DNA of 64,000 nt from Methyloligella sp. Lineage in GTDB: Bacteria > Pseudomonadota > Alphaproteobacteria > Rhizobiales > HXMU1428-3. Below the pieces are notes generated by a model. That model made no database searches. It was not told the DNA's origin and was given only the letters and a program-made list of their open reading frames with translations. The stretch's first letter is position 1, and each line of letters starts with the position of its first letter. Shown in pieces: positions 53,212 to 62,992 of this stretch. The translations under genes and the position numbers were made by a program. The stretch is taken from contig BQJJ01000002.1 in the NCBI GenBank assembly GCA_021604645.1, positions 124,001 through 188,000 of the forward strand, given 5' to 3'.

Positions 53212-56200
53212 ATGCCAAAACGCACAGACATAAAATCCATCCTCATCGTCGGGGCGGGACCCATTATTATCGGCCAAGCTTGTGAGTTTGATTACTCCGG
53301 TACCCAAGCCGTTAAAGCCTTAAAAGAAGAAGGCTACCGGGTCATTTTGGTCAATTCAAATCCAGCAACGATCATGACAGATCCAGAACTAGCTGACGCA
53401 ACATACATCGAACCAATCACTCCTGAAGTGGTGGCTAAAATCATCGCTGAAGAACGCCCAGATGCAATTTTGCCGACCATGGGCGGCCAAACGGCGCTCA
53501 ACACAGCACTCGAGTTAAAAAAGCGCGGCATACTTGATGCCTTAAATGTAGAAATGATTGGCGCCAAAGCAGACGTCATCGACAAAGCAGAAGACAGAGA
53601 CCGGTTTAGAAAAGCCATGGATAAAATTGGCCTGGAAACACCGCGCTCTCGTGTGGCAAATACAATGGCTGAGGCAATGGAAGCTATGGAAGTTATCGGC
53701 CTTCCATGTATCATTCGCCCGTCTTTTACCATGGGTGGCACGGGCGGCGGCATAGCTTATAACCGAGAAGAATTTATCGAAATTATTGAACGCGGTCTCG
53801 ATGCCTCCCCGACAACAGAAGTTCTAATCGAAGAATCTGTTTTGGGTTGGAAAGAATATGAAATGGAGGTTGTCCGCGACAAAGCAGATAACTGCATCAT
53901 CATTTGCTCTATTGAAAATATAGACCCAATGGGCATCCACACGGGCGACAGCATGACAGTGGCGCCGGCACTAACGCTCACCGATAAAGAATACCAAATC
54001 ATGCGCGATGCCTCATTAGCAGTGCTACGCGAAATTGGTGTTGAAACTGGCGGCTCAAACGTGCAGTTCGCAGTGAACCCTGCTGATGGACGCTTGGTTG
54101 TTATCGAGATGAACCCGCGTGTTTCTCGCTCATCGGCCCTTGCCTCCAAAGCAACCGGCTTCCCAATTGCTAAAGTCGCTGCAAAGCTTGCTGTTGGCTA
54201 TACATTAGATGAACTTGAAAACGACATCACTGGCGGCGCAACACCGGCATCATTCGAACCAACAATCGATTATGTCGTCACAAAAATTCCACGCTTTGCC
54301 TTTGAAAAATTCCCGGGCAGTGAACCAACGCTAACTACGGCGATGAAATCCGTTGGTGAAGCCATGGCCATTGGCCGCAACTTCCAAGAGAGTTTGCAAA
54401 AAGCATTACGCTCATTAGAAACCGGCCTAACTGGTTTAAACGACCTTCCCTTTGAAGGTTATGGCGAAGGCGAAGATAAGAACGTGATCCGCGAAGCTCT
54501 TGGCCAACCAACGACAGACCGCCTCTTAAAAGTGGCTCAAGCCATGCGCCACGGTGTCTCTCATGAAATGATCCATGCATCATGCAAAATTGACCCGTGG
54601 TTCCTTGAGCAACTCCAGGAAATCATTGATTATGAAGCTCGCGTAAAAGAACACGGTCTACCTCAAGACGAAAGCTCAATGCGCAAACTAAAATCAATGG
54701 GCTTTTCTGATGCACGCTTAGCTGAATTAGCAGGCCATAAATCAACCGAGGTAACCAGTCACAGATCATCACTTGGTGTTCATCCGGTTTATAAACGGAT
54801 CGATACTTGCGCAGCCGAATTCGCGTCTCCAACGGCCTATATGTATTCAACTTACGAAGCACCTTTAGTTGAAGGTGACACACACGCAAACTCTGAAGCT
54901 CACCCTGAAGATGCAGAAAAAGTCATCATTCTAGGGGGCGGACCAAACCGCATTGGTCAGGGTATTGAATTTGATTACTGTTGTTGCCATGCCGCATTCT
55001 CACTCTCAAAAGTGGGATATCAAACCATCATGGTCAACTGTAACCCAGAAACAGTTTCAACAGACTATGACACATCAGACCGTCTTTATTTCGAGCCATT
55101 GACCGAAGAAGATGTAATGGAAATCATCAACGTCGAAACATCTAAGGGAACGCTAAAAGGTGTAATCGTTCAGTTCGGTGGTCAAACTCCTCTTAAATTA
55201 GCTAATTTCTTGGAAGAAAATGGTGTCCCAATTCTCGGCACATCACCAGATGCAATTGACCTAGCTGAAGATCGCGATCGCTTTAAAGAGCTCATTGAAC
55301 AAGTCGGTATCAGACAACCGGAAAACGGCATCGCACGTAGCCCCGAAGAAGCGACCAAAATCGCTGAAACAATTGGGTTTCCAATTGTCATCCGCCCGTC
55401 CTATGTACTGGGCGGACGGGCTATGGAAATTGTCGATAGCCAAGCACAACTTGAACGCTATATAAGAGAAGCAGTGCATGTCTCTGGTGACAGCCCTGTC
55501 TTGCTTGATAGCTATTTAAGAGATGCCATTGAAGTTGATGTTGATGCCCTCTCAGATGGAGAAGGTGTTTTCGTTGCTGCCATTATGGAGCATATTGAAG
55601 AAGCTGGCGTTCACTCTGGTGATAGCGCTTGCTCACTTCCCCCGCACTCTCTATCGGAGAAGATATTAGCTGAATTAGAAGAACACACAGCAAAACTTGC
55701 TAAAGCTCTAAATGTTGTTGGTCTCATGAACGTGCAATTCGCCATCAAAGATGACAATATTTACATCCTTGAAGTGAACCCACGCGCCAGTCGTACAGTT
55801 CCCTTTGTCGCCAAAGTAATCGGACAACCAATTGCAGCCATTGCTTCAGAACTTATGGCGGGAGCAAAACTGGATAAATTTGATCTTAAAAAGAAAAAGC
55901 TAGATCATATCGCTGTGAAAGAAGCCGTTTTCCCATTCACTCGTTTCCCAGGGGTCGACAGTGTCTTGGGGCCAGAAATGCGCTCAACCGGTGAAGTCAT
56001 GGGACTTGATAAAGCCTTTCCAATGGCATTTGCCAAAAGTCAGCTTGGCAGTGGCATTGATATCCCAACCAGCGGAACCATCTTTGTCTCAGTTAAAGAA
56101 AGAGATAAAGAGCGCCTCATTGAGCCTGTAGGCAAATTACAAAAGCTTGGCTTCACAATTGTAGCAACAAGTGGAACCGCACGGTTCCTCAATGAAAATG

Positions 56201-56469
56201 ATATTGAAGCAAGTCCAATTAATAAAGTGCTTGAGGGCCGCCCGCATATTGTCGATGCCATGAAAAATGGAGACATTGATCTAGTTTTCAACACAACTGA
56301 AGGGTCGAAAGCCTTGGCTGACAGTAAGTCAATTCGCCAAACTGCGCTTCTTTACCACATCCCTTATTATACCACATTAGCCGGAATTCGTGCTATTTCA
56401 CTGGCAATTGAGGCAATAAGTGAGGATAATATGAACGTTACCCCCATTCAGGACTATAAGTCACAGTAA
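53212..56469 (+). CDS. carB: Carbamoyl-phosphate synthase, large subunit
   Basis: 1085 residues, full length. Two homologous ATP-grasp halves: residues 1-400 ([51 protein letters not shown]) phosphorylate bicarbonate, and 555-940 ([50 protein letters not shown]) phosphorylate carbamate; the C-terminal MGS-like allosteric domain (from about 950; [34 protein letters not shown]) binds UMP/ornithine-type effectors. Works with CarA encoded 1.5 kb upstream. More GC-rich than the local spacer DNA. Followed by greA after 70 bp. Confidence 0.97.
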   Translation: MPKRTDIKSILIVGAGPIIIGQACEFDYSGTQAVKALKEEGYRVILVNSNPATIMTDPELADATYIEPITPEVVAKIIAEERPDAILPTMGGQTALNTALELKKRGILDALNVEMIGAKADVIDKAEDRDRFRKAMDKIGLETPRSRVANTMAEAMEAMEVIGLPCIIRPSFTMGGTGGGIAYNREEFIEIIERGLDASPTTEVLIEESVLGWKEYEMEVVRDKADNCIIICSIENIDPMGIHTGDSMTVAPALTLTDKEYQIMRDASLAVLREIGVETGGSNVQFAVNPADGRLVVIEMNPRVSRSSALASKATGFPIAKVAAKLAVGYTLDELENDITGGATPASFEPTIDYVVTKIPRFAFEKFPGSEPTLTTAMKSVGEAMAIGRNFQESLQKALRSLETGLTGLNDLPFEGYGEGEDKNVIREALGQPTTDRLLKVAQAMRHGVSHEMIHASCKIDPWFLEQLQEIIDYEARVKEHGLPQDESSMRKLKSMGFSDARLAELAGHKSTEVTSHRSSLGVHPVYKRIDTCAAEFASPTAYMYSTYEAPLVEGDTHANSEAHPEDAEKVIILGGGPNRIGQGIEFDYCCCHAAFSLSKVGYQTIMVNCNPETVSTDYDTSDRLYFEPLTEEDVMEIINVETSKGTLKGVIVQFGGQTPLKLANFLEENGVPILGTSPDAIDLAEDRDRFKELIEQVGIRQPENGIARSPEEATKIAETIGFPIVIRPSYVLGGRAMEIVDSQAQLERYIREAVHVSGDSPVLLDSYLRDAIEVDVDALSDGEGVFVAAIMEHIEEAGVHSGDSACSLPPHSLSEKILAELEEHTAKLAKALNVVGLMNVQFAIKDDNIYILEVNPRASRTVPFVAKVIGQPIAAIASELMAGAKLDKFDLKKKKLDHIAVKEAVFPFTRFPGVDSVLGPEMRSTGEVMGLDKAFPMAFAKSQLGSGIDIPTSGTIFVSVKERDKERLIEPVGKLQKLGFTIVATSGTARFLNENDIEASPINKVLEGRPHIVDAMKNGDIDLVFNTTEGSKALADSKSIRQTALLYHIPYYTTLAGIRAISLAIEAISEDNMNVTPIQDYKSQ

Positions 56470-56541
56470 TCTTGAGTTACCAAGGTAGCTTAACTTATTT
56501 AATAGGGCATCTGAATTATTCAGGAGCTGGAGGATATCTTT

Positions 56542-57024
56542 ATGTCAGTCGATAAAGTACCAATGACCGTTAAGGGACATGCGGAGCTTGAAGAAGAGCT
56601 GCAAAATAGAAAATCTGTTGAGCGCCCAAGAATTATTCAGGCCATTGCTGAGGCACGTGCACATGGAGATTTATCAGAAAACGCTGAATACCATGCCGCC
56701 AAAGAAGCCCAGGGGCTAAATGAAGCTAGAATTTCTGACCTGGAAGACAAGATATCTAGAGCCGAAGTTATTGATGTAACTAAACTTTCTGGAGATAGAA
56801 TTGTTTTCGGCGCCGTTGTAGATCTTGTTGATGAAGATACCGAAGAAGAAGTGACCTATAAAATCGTTGGCGAGTACGAAGCTGATGTAAAATTAGGAAA
56901 AGTCTCAATTACCTCCCCCATCGCTAGAGCCTTAATTGGTAAATCCATTGGTGATGTTGCCGAAGTAAGAACTCCTGGCGGACAAAAAAGCTATGAAATC
57001 TTGGAAGTTAACTTCAAAGAATAA
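56542..57024 (+). CDS. greA: Transcription elongation factor GreA
   Basis: 160 residues. Rescues backtracked RNA polymerase by stimulating transcript cleavage. N-terminal coiled coil with the acidic tip ([20 protein letters not shown], then [20 protein letters not shown]) and C-terminal FKBP-like domain ([43 protein letters not shown]). The length is standard and GGAGG precedes the ATG. carB-greA adjacency is widely conserved in alphaproteobacteria. Confidence 0.96.
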   Translation: MSVDKVPMTVKGHAELEEELQNRKSVERPRIIQAIAEARAHGDLSENAEYHAAKEAQGLNEARISDLEDKISRAEVIDVTKLSGDRIVFGAVVDLVDEDTEEEVTYKIVGEYEADVKLGKVSITSPIARALIGKSIGDVAEVRTPGGQKSYEILEVNFKE

Positions 57025-57223
57025 AAGCACTACAAACTCTGATAACATCAAAGCTCCGTTAATTAACGCTCTCTAAGCAAGAATATAAGCGAAAATTCAT
57101 CAAATTAGATCTTATTTGCCCAAATTTGCTACTAAATACTGATTTTCAATAAATTATTTAGAAAAATTTAAAGATCAATGTCCTATTAATAACCATTGTG
57201 TAGTTATGCTTATGGGGTAATTG

Positions 57224-58366
57224 ATGGAAAACAGTGTGCAAATACTTGATGAGTTGCAAGAACTTTCAGCAACTAAATCAAGCGAAAGCCGCCGTGCTTT
57301 ATTACATCGTATTACGGATTTATTCGCAATCACGGCTGATGAACAACAGCCTGATCATAAAGCCGCTTTTGACCAAATCATGGACAGATTGGCTTATGAG
57401 CTGGAGACCTCAGTTAGAGCCGAGTTCGCTGATCGCTTAGCGGACATGCCCAACGCCCCAACCCGCTTAACGCATAAACTAGCTATCGATGAAATTGAAG
57501 TCGCCCGCCCAGTTCTCACAAGATCAAAAATCTTGTCAGATGAATTCCTGGTAAAAGTCGCTAAAACTCAAAGTCAAGATCATCTCCTCGCAATATGTAA
57601 GCGTGAAAATATCAACGTCAAAGTTACTGATGCTTTGGTCAATCGCGGCAATGATGAAGTTTTGCTCAATGTCAGCTCTAATTCAGGGGCAAATTTTTCA
57701 AGAAATTCATTTGAAAAACTAACACAAAACGCCCTCGATAATTCAGCACTTAACTCAATCCTACATGATCGAACAGATACACCAGCAGATTTATTACAAA
57801 CAATAAAAAAACGTGTAGCAGACAAAATCAAAGCAGAGACTGTTGCTAAAGGGATTGATATTTCTGAAGATGAAATTGATGAAACAGTTGAAGTAAAATC
57901 AGCCACACTGGAAACAACTGACGCTGAAAGAGAAGCCTCATTCCAGGAAATTGATTATTTACACAGCCGTAAACAATTGGATGAACGCGTTATCATTCAC
58001 TACGTCAAATTGCAAAAAACAGAAGAAACTGTCTATTGCCTCCATTTAATGACCGATTTAGATCAAAGCACTGTCAAACATTGTCTTCTTCAGGCTGAAT
58101 TGCCTGCTCTTGCAGTTCTTTGTAAGTCAAACTCTTTCGAGCGCTCAACCTTCGCTAGCCTTCTCCAACTTAGAGAAAATATCGGCCAGGCAAGTGGCTC
58201 ACAAATTGTAGAAGCCATCCGCCGCTATGAAAGCCTGGACATGGCATCAGCACAACGAGTTATGAGGTTCCTCAAGGTAAGAGGAAACGCACAAGCAGCA
58301 AGTCAGAAAGAAAGCGCAGAAGGACAACAAGAAACTTCTGAAGAAAAACTTCCCTTCCCTAATTAA
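57224..58366 (+). CDS. DUF2336 domain protein
   Basis: 380 residues starting at ATG 57224 (GGGG eight bases ahead). A wholly helical alphaproteobacterial protein of DUF2336: FADRLADMPNAPTRLTHKLA, IDEIEVARPVLTRSKILSDE, LVKVAKTQSQDHLLAICKRE, ALVNRGNDEVLLNVSSNSGA. The repeats resemble HEAT-like helices. No signal peptide or membrane segment. A Gln/Glu-rich tail ends it. Function unknown; some relatives carry receiver or kinase partners, none of which is present here. Confidence 0.8.
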   Translation: MENSVQILDELQELSATKSSESRRALLHRITDLFAITADEQQPDHKAAFDQIMDRLAYELETSVRAEFADRLADMPNAPTRLTHKLAIDEIEVARPVLTRSKILSDEFLVKVAKTQSQDHLLAICKRENINVKVTDALVNRGNDEVLLNVSSNSGANFSRNSFEKLTQNALDNSALNSILHDRTDTPADLLQTIKKRVADKIKAETVAKGIDISEDEIDETVEVKSATLETTDAEREASFQEIDYLHSRKQLDERVIIHYVKLQKTEETVYCLHLMTDLDQSTVKHCLLQAELPALAVLCKSNSFERSTFASLLQLRENIGQASGSQIVEAIRRYESLDMASAQRVMRFLKVRGNAQAASQKESAEGQQETSEEKLPFPN

Positions 58367-58388
58367 CTCAAGACAATCTAACGTTCAT

Positions 58389-58868
58389 CTAACAGGATAA
58401 CTCAAGGATAGCTCCTCCTGCCAACCACTTAGAACGCCGAATGACAAGCGATGTCTTCACACCAGCAACATTAGGAGCCGCGGTCAGTTCCTGCACAATG
58501 AAATCCTGAAATTCAGTTAGATCTCGCGCCACACATCGAAGCATAAAATCTATTTCACCAGAGAGCATGTAGCACTCTCTTACCAAATCCCAGTGAGACG
58601 TCATTTTTTCAAAATTAACAAGATCAGCTTCGGATTGAGCCGTTAAGCTAACCATCGCAAAAGCTGTGAGATCATGACCTATTTTTTTTTCATTTAATTG
58701 CGCAAAATAACCTTCAATAATTCCCGCTTCTTCAAGAGCCCTTACACGGCGCAAACAAGGCGGTGCTGATATACCAACTTTTGAGGCTAATTCGACATTT
58801 GTTATCCGGCCATTTTTTTGTAGTTCTGCCAGAATTTTCCAGTCAATACCATCTAGATTATGTTTCAT
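58389..58868 (-). CDS. Lrp/AsnC-family transcriptional regulator
   Basis: 159 residues. N-terminal helix-turn-helix (LDGIDWKILAELQKNGRITN, VELASKVGISAPPCLRRVRA, LEEAGIIEGY) and C-terminal RAM effector domain (LTAFAMVSLTAQSEADLVNF, VRECYMLSGEIDFMLRCVAR, VKTSLVIRRSKWLAGG). Full length for the family. In many alphaproteobacteria an Lrp gene of this type neighbours trxB; here the ELM1 gene lies between them. The amino-acid effector is unknown. Confidence 0.9.
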   Translation of the reverse strand: MKHNLDGIDWKILAELQKNGRITNVELASKVGISAPPCLRRVRALEEAGIIEGYFAQLNEKKIGHDLTAFAMVSLTAQSEADLVNFEKMTSHWDLVRECYMLSGEIDFMLRCVARDLTEFQDFIVQELTAAPNVAGVKTSLVIRRSKWLAGGAILELSC

Positions 58869-59087
58869 TTCTTCCCCTTTATTCGATTCAAATTAAACAA
58901 TTGAACAAAATAAACACCTAACTATACCATAAATTACAAAATTTTGAAATTTATTAGAACAAATGAAAATACAAGACCAAAACCATACCTATACTGAACA
59001 ACTTTCACCCCTTGACAATTAGAGGAGTTTCCCTTTTCCTTCTAAAAATCTAAAAGATCAACCTCTCCATTAAGAAGCGAGCAAACT

Positions 59088-60137
59088 TTGCTAATCTGGG
59101 CCATAACAAGCGGAGCTCCTGGCATGCGCAGCCAAGCCCTCGGATTAGCTGCTGCCATCAAAGAATTAAGCGCGCCAGAACGCGACTATCAAATCGTAGA
59201 AAAAAAGGCCAATCTAAACGACTGGGGTAAGTTCTTCCCAGGACACTTAAACCCTTTGCCATTTAAATCATTGTCCAAGGACAGCAGCTCATTCGATAAT
59301 TTGGTCAATGAGAATGAAACCTGGCCAGATATTGTCATTAGTTGTGGCAGAAGAAGTTCAGCTATTTCCATTGCTATTGGAAAAAAATCAGCCGGTAAGA
59401 CATACAGGGTACATGTTCAAAATCCACAAACCCCAACCAAATACTTTGATCTAATAGCCTCTATGAAACATGACGCATTAAAAGGCATAAATGTCATAGA
59501 CACAAAGGTTGCCCTTCATAAACTCACCCGAAAAAAACTCGATGAAGAGCACCTAAAATGGACTGCTATTTGGCAAGAAAAAAACTTGCTCTCCTTGAAC
59601 AAACAATCTGAAAACGCAGATCCAGTACTAGGTGTGTGCCTTGGCGGCAAAAATAAAAAATACGGATTTGATGAACAAGCCCTTGAGGCTTTAATTCAAT
59701 GCCTTCAAACAGCCCGTCAAGATCACAATGCCACCATTCTACTCACACCATCAAGCCGCACGGAACCCTTCGTGACACAAGCTTTGCAAGAGCATTTCAA
59801 GGAAGATGAAAAAACATGGATATGGGATAAGGAAGGCAAAAACCCCTATTTTGGCATCTTAACCCATGCTGATCATTTACTCATCACAGCAGATAGCGTC
59901 TCAATGATCTCAGAGGCCTTGTTTACCAAATCGCCAGTACATATATTACCACTAAATGGCACAAGCAGACGGCACAAAATCTTCCTTGAAAACCTCATAT
60001 CAGAGAATTTAATACACCGCGTAGATAAAATAATTGATTTTTCCGTGAAAGTGACCGAACAACCCATTGACGAAACTGCCAGGATCGCCCAAATCATACT
60101 TCAAAATTATGCTGAACACCAAAAAACCTTCAGCTGA
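59088..60137 (+). CDS. ELM1/DUF1022-family protein
   Basis: 349 residues, starting at TTG 59088, the only start codon that includes the conserved opening IWAITSGAPGMRSQALGLAA. Other family blocks: WPDIVISCGRRSSAISIAIG then VHVQNPQTPTKYFDLIASMK; GVCLGGKNKKYGFDEQAL; and a nucleotide-sugar-transferase-like C-terminal half with LITADSVSMISEALFTKSPV. Homologues are the plant mitochondrial fission factor ELM1 and numerous alphaproteobacterial proteins with a GT-B-like fold whose role is unknown. Cytoplasmic, no membrane segment. Confidence 0.85.
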   Translation: MLIWAITSGAPGMRSQALGLAAAIKELSAPERDYQIVEKKANLNDWGKFFPGHLNPLPFKSLSKDSSSFDNLVNENETWPDIVISCGRRSSAISIAIGKKSAGKTYRVHVQNPQTPTKYFDLIASMKHDALKGINVIDTKVALHKLTRKKLDEEHLKWTAIWQEKNLLSLNKQSENADPVLGVCLGGKNKKYGFDEQALEALIQCLQTARQDHNATILLTPSSRTEPFVTQALQEHFKEDEKTWIWDKEGKNPYFGILTHADHLLITADSVSMISEALFTKSPVHILPLNGTSRRHKIFLENLISENLIHRVDKIIDFSVKVTEQPIDETARIAQIILQNYAEHQKTFS

Positions 60138-60249
60138 TCATTTATTCAAATATTAAAACCAAATAACAAACATCTGGTGCATCACTACAATTAACAAAAA
60201 CGGTGACACCTCACAAAATAAGTAGCCTTGGAAAACAAAGGACAAAGAA

Positions 60250-61191
60250 ATGAGCACTGAAACACACCACTCAAAACTAGTCATCATCGGCTCTGGCCCA
60301 GCTGGTTATACAGCTGCCATTTATGCCGCTAGGGCTATGTTAGAGCCAACCTTGATTCAAGGCATGCAACCTGGCGGTCAGCTAACAATCACAACAGAAG
60401 TAGAAAATTACCCGGGCTTCGCCGATGTCATTCAAGGCCCGTGGCTGATGGAGCAAATGAAAGCTCAAGCTGAACATGTCGGAACGAACATGATCACAGA
60501 CCACATTATGGAAATTGATCTAAGCAGCCGCCCCTTCACTATGAAAGGCGACAGCGGCAAAACTTACACTGCAGATAGCGTCATCATCTCAACAGGAGCT
60601 CAGGCTCGTTGGTTAGGTCTGGAGAGCGAAGAAAGATTCCAAGGCTTTGGTGTTTCTGCTTGTGCCACATGTGACGGGTTCTTTTATAAAGATAAAGAAG
60701 TCATCGTCATTGGCGGCGGCAACACAGCCGTTGAAGAAGCCTTGTTCCTTACAAACTTTGCGTCAAAAGTGACACTTGTTCACAGAAGAGACAGCTTGCG
60801 TTCAGAAAAAATTCTGCAAGAAAGATTGCTCAAACATCCAAAAATTGAAGTGATGTGGGACAGCGCATTAGAAGAAGTAATTGGTGAAGAAGACCCTCTA
60901 TCTGTCACCGGCGCGAAAATCAAAAATGTAAAAACCGGTGAAATTACCGATGTGAATGTGCATGGTATCTTTGTCGCGATCGGCCATGCACCCTCGACAG
61001 AGCTTTTCAAAGGCCAGCTTGATATGTCACCAAGCAATTATATCATCACGAAACCTGACAGCACAGAAACTTCAATCAAAGGGGTTTATGCAGCTGGCGA
61101 CGTAACAGACGAAATCTATCGCCAAGCGGTAACCGCCGCCGGCATGGGTTGTATGGCTGCATTAGAGGCTGAAAAATTCTTAGCTGAATAA
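60250..61191 (+). CDS. trxB: Thioredoxin-disulfide reductase
   Basis: 313 residues. NADPH-dependent flavoenzyme that reduces thioredoxin. FAD motif LVIIGSGPAGYTAAIYAARA, the redox site CATCDGFF at about residues 138-141, NADPH motif VIVIGGGNTAVEEALFLTNF, VTLVHRRDSLRSEKILQERL, and the C-terminal VYAAGDVTDEIYRQAVTAAG. GGACAAAG precedes the ATG. A strong terminator follows. Confidence 0.97.
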   Translation: MSTETHHSKLVIIGSGPAGYTAAIYAARAMLEPTLIQGMQPGGQLTITTEVENYPGFADVIQGPWLMEQMKAQAEHVGTNMITDHIMEIDLSSRPFTMKGDSGKTYTADSVIISTGAQARWLGLESEERFQGFGVSACATCDGFFYKDKEVIVIGGGNTAVEEALFLTNFASKVTLVHRRDSLRSEKILQERLLKHPKIEVMWDSALEEVIGEEDPLSVTGAKIKNVKTGEITDVNVHGIFVAIGHAPSTELFKGQLDMSPSNYIITKPDSTETSIKGVYAAGDVTDEIYRQAVTAAGMGCMAALEAEKFLAE

Positions 61192-61238
61192 AAACTTACA
61201 AATCAAACGATCAAAATTACTTGATTTTACTTTAGCCA

Positions 61239-61270
61239 AAGGCGTCTAGATAAAAGCATTTAGACGCCTT
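61239..61270 (+). terminator. Terminator of trxB
   Basis: AAGGCGTCTA / TAGACGCCTT, a 10-bp stem with a 12-nt loop, then TTATCTTTC. Confidence 0.75.
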
Positions 61271-61316
61271 TTATCTTTCTCAAAAGGCAAAATAAATTTT
61301 TGAGGAAAATCACAAA

Positions 61317-62003
61317 ATGAAATTTAGTTTTATCAAAACAGTATTTCTATTAACCGCCCTGTTATTAATTCCCCTATCACTATTAACTCCCCCCTCACAG
61401 GCACAAGCAGCAAACAAAATAATAGGTATCATCGTTTTTGATGGTTTTTTAACCGGCGATGTAACCGGCCCAATTGAAGTATTAGGGGCTGCAAAAAATC
61501 AACCCGAATTCAAAGACTACAAAATCACCCTCATTTCCGCTCATAAAAAACTAAAAGTCGTTTCCGAAGAAGGTCTACCTCTTTTAGCAGAAAAGACAAT
61601 CTACGACAGCATGAAATATGATGTCCTCATAGTCCCAAGTGCTTATGAGATGAAACCATTCCTTGAAGATAAAAAGCTAATTGAGTTTATCAAAACCCAT
61701 AAAAATGCATCAGCCATCGCCAGCAATTGCTCGGGTGCTCACCTACTAGCTGAGGCTGGTATCCTAAATGGGAAAAAAGCAACAACCTGGGCCGGTGGCG
61801 AGAAAGACCTACAAAAAAACTATCCACAGGTAAAAGTACAAACCAATATCAATTATGTCGTAGATGGGAATATAATCACGTCCAATGGGGGACCTGTATC
61901 ATATCAGGCGGCTTTAAAATTATTGGAAATGTTAAGCTCAAAATCTTTTGCCGAAAAAATTTCAAGTTCAATTCAATTTGATAGAATTTCCAAAACATAT
62001 TAA
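61317..62003 (+). CDS. Exported DJ-1/PfpI-family protein
   Basis: 228 residues with a signal peptide (TVFLLTALLLIPLSLLTPPS, cleavage near AQAA) and GAGG ahead of the ATG. The DJ-1/PfpI (GATase1-like) fold follows: IGIIVFDGFLTGDVTGPIEV, VLIVPSAYEMKPFLE, the nucleophile elbow ASAIASNCSGAHLLAEAGIL with the Cys, and ATTWAGGEKDLQKNYPQVKV then ITSNGGPVSYQAALKLLEML. The family includes transcription-factor, hydratase and amidase-like members; an exported version is uncommon, and its substrate is unknown. It lies between trxB and lysR, which are usually direct neighbours. Confidence 0.85.
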   Translation: MKFSFIKTVFLLTALLLIPLSLLTPPSQAQAANKIIGIIVFDGFLTGDVTGPIEVLGAAKNQPEFKDYKITLISAHKKLKVVSEEGLPLLAEKTIYDSMKYDVLIVPSAYEMKPFLEDKKLIEFIKTHKNASAIASNCSGAHLLAEAGILNGKKATTWAGGEKDLQKNYPQVKVQTNINYVVDGNIITSNGGPVSYQAALKLLEMLSSKSFAEKISSSIQFDRISKTY

Positions 62004-62022
62004 AGCTTTAAAATACATATAG

Positions 62023-62054
62023 CACCCAAATGAAGAACAATATTCATTTGGGTG
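62023..62054. terminator. Hairpin between the DJ-1-like and LysR genes
   Basis: CACCCAAATGAA / TTCATTTGGGTG, a perfect 12-bp stem with an 8-nt loop, only 17 bp before the lysR start; no T-run, so it may attenuate readthrough or cover the lysR ribosome site. Confidence 0.5.
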
Positions 62055-62070
62055 AATTGGGAATTTTAAA

Positions 62071-62961
62071 ATGGACTGGGATAAAGTTCGAATTTTTCAT
62101 ATCGTAGCTGAAGCTGGAAGCTTCACCAAAGCCGGCGATGAAATGGATATGAGCCAAAGCGCTGTCTCAAGACAAATCAGCTCACTAGAAGCAGATCTAA
62201 AAGTTGCACTGTTCCATCGTCACGCTCGCGGCCTCATTTTAACAGAACAAGGTGAGTTACTTTATAAAACCGCCCATGATGTTTTTAACAAGCTTCTAAC
62301 AACCCAAACCATGTTAGAAGACGCATCAGATAAACCTTTTGGTGAACTGCGTGTCACAACCACTGTTGGTTTTGGCTCCGCTTGGCTAACACCTCGTTTA
62401 AATAGCTTCATCAACCTCTATCCAGGCATTCAACTACAAATCATTTTAAGTGATGAAGAATTAGACATCGCAATGCGAGAGGCTGATGTAGCTATCTGGC
62501 TCAGAGAACCAGTACAGCAAGACCTTATACGCCGCCCTATGTTCACAGTGCATTTTCATGTCTACGCAGCCAATTCATATATCAAAAAATTTGGCATGCC
62601 AAAAAACTTAGATGACATGGATAATCACCGCATCCTTACTTTTGGGGGTAAAGCACCAAAACCTATGGAGAAACTAAATTGGCTTGAAACCGCTGGTCTA
62701 AAACCAAACGAAAAACGCAAACCTGCTGTGACAATTAATAATCTTTATTCTCTCAGACAAGCCGTAAAACGCGGAGTCGGCATTGCTGTATTACCAGATT
62801 ACTTGGCCCAAGATGACGAGGAGTTAGTAAACGTCTTACCAGACGCAGATGTTCCAAATCTAAATACATATTTTGTATATCCAGAAGAATTGAGAAACTC
62901 AAAACGCATCACTGTATTTAGAGATTTTCTTCTAGCGGAGGCCCGCGCCTGGCATTTTTAA
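62071..62961 (+). CDS. LysR-family transcriptional regulator
   Basis: 296 residues. N-terminal winged helix (VRIFHIVAEAGSFTKAGDEM, DMSQSAVSRQISSLEADLKV, ALFHRHARGLILTEQGELLY) and the C-terminal periplasmic-binding-like effector domain (GELRVTTTVGFGSAWLTPRL, ADVAIWLREP, GVGIAVLPDYLAQDDEELVN). Closely related LysR genes follow trxB in many alphaproteobacteria. Effector unknown. Confidence 0.92.
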   Translation: MDWDKVRIFHIVAEAGSFTKAGDEMDMSQSAVSRQISSLEADLKVALFHRHARGLILTEQGELLYKTAHDVFNKLLTTQTMLEDASDKPFGELRVTTTVGFGSAWLTPRLNSFINLYPGIQLQIILSDEELDIAMREADVAIWLREPVQQDLIRRPMFTVHFHVYAANSYIKKFGMPKNLDDMDNHRILTFGGKAPKPMEKLNWLETAGLKPNEKRKPAVTINNLYSLRQAVKRGVGIAVLPDYLAQDDEELVNVLPDADVPNLNTYFVYPEELRNSKRITVFRDFLLAEARAWHF

Positions 62962-62992
62962 TACAATAAATGCAGTAAGTTATAGAAAAATA

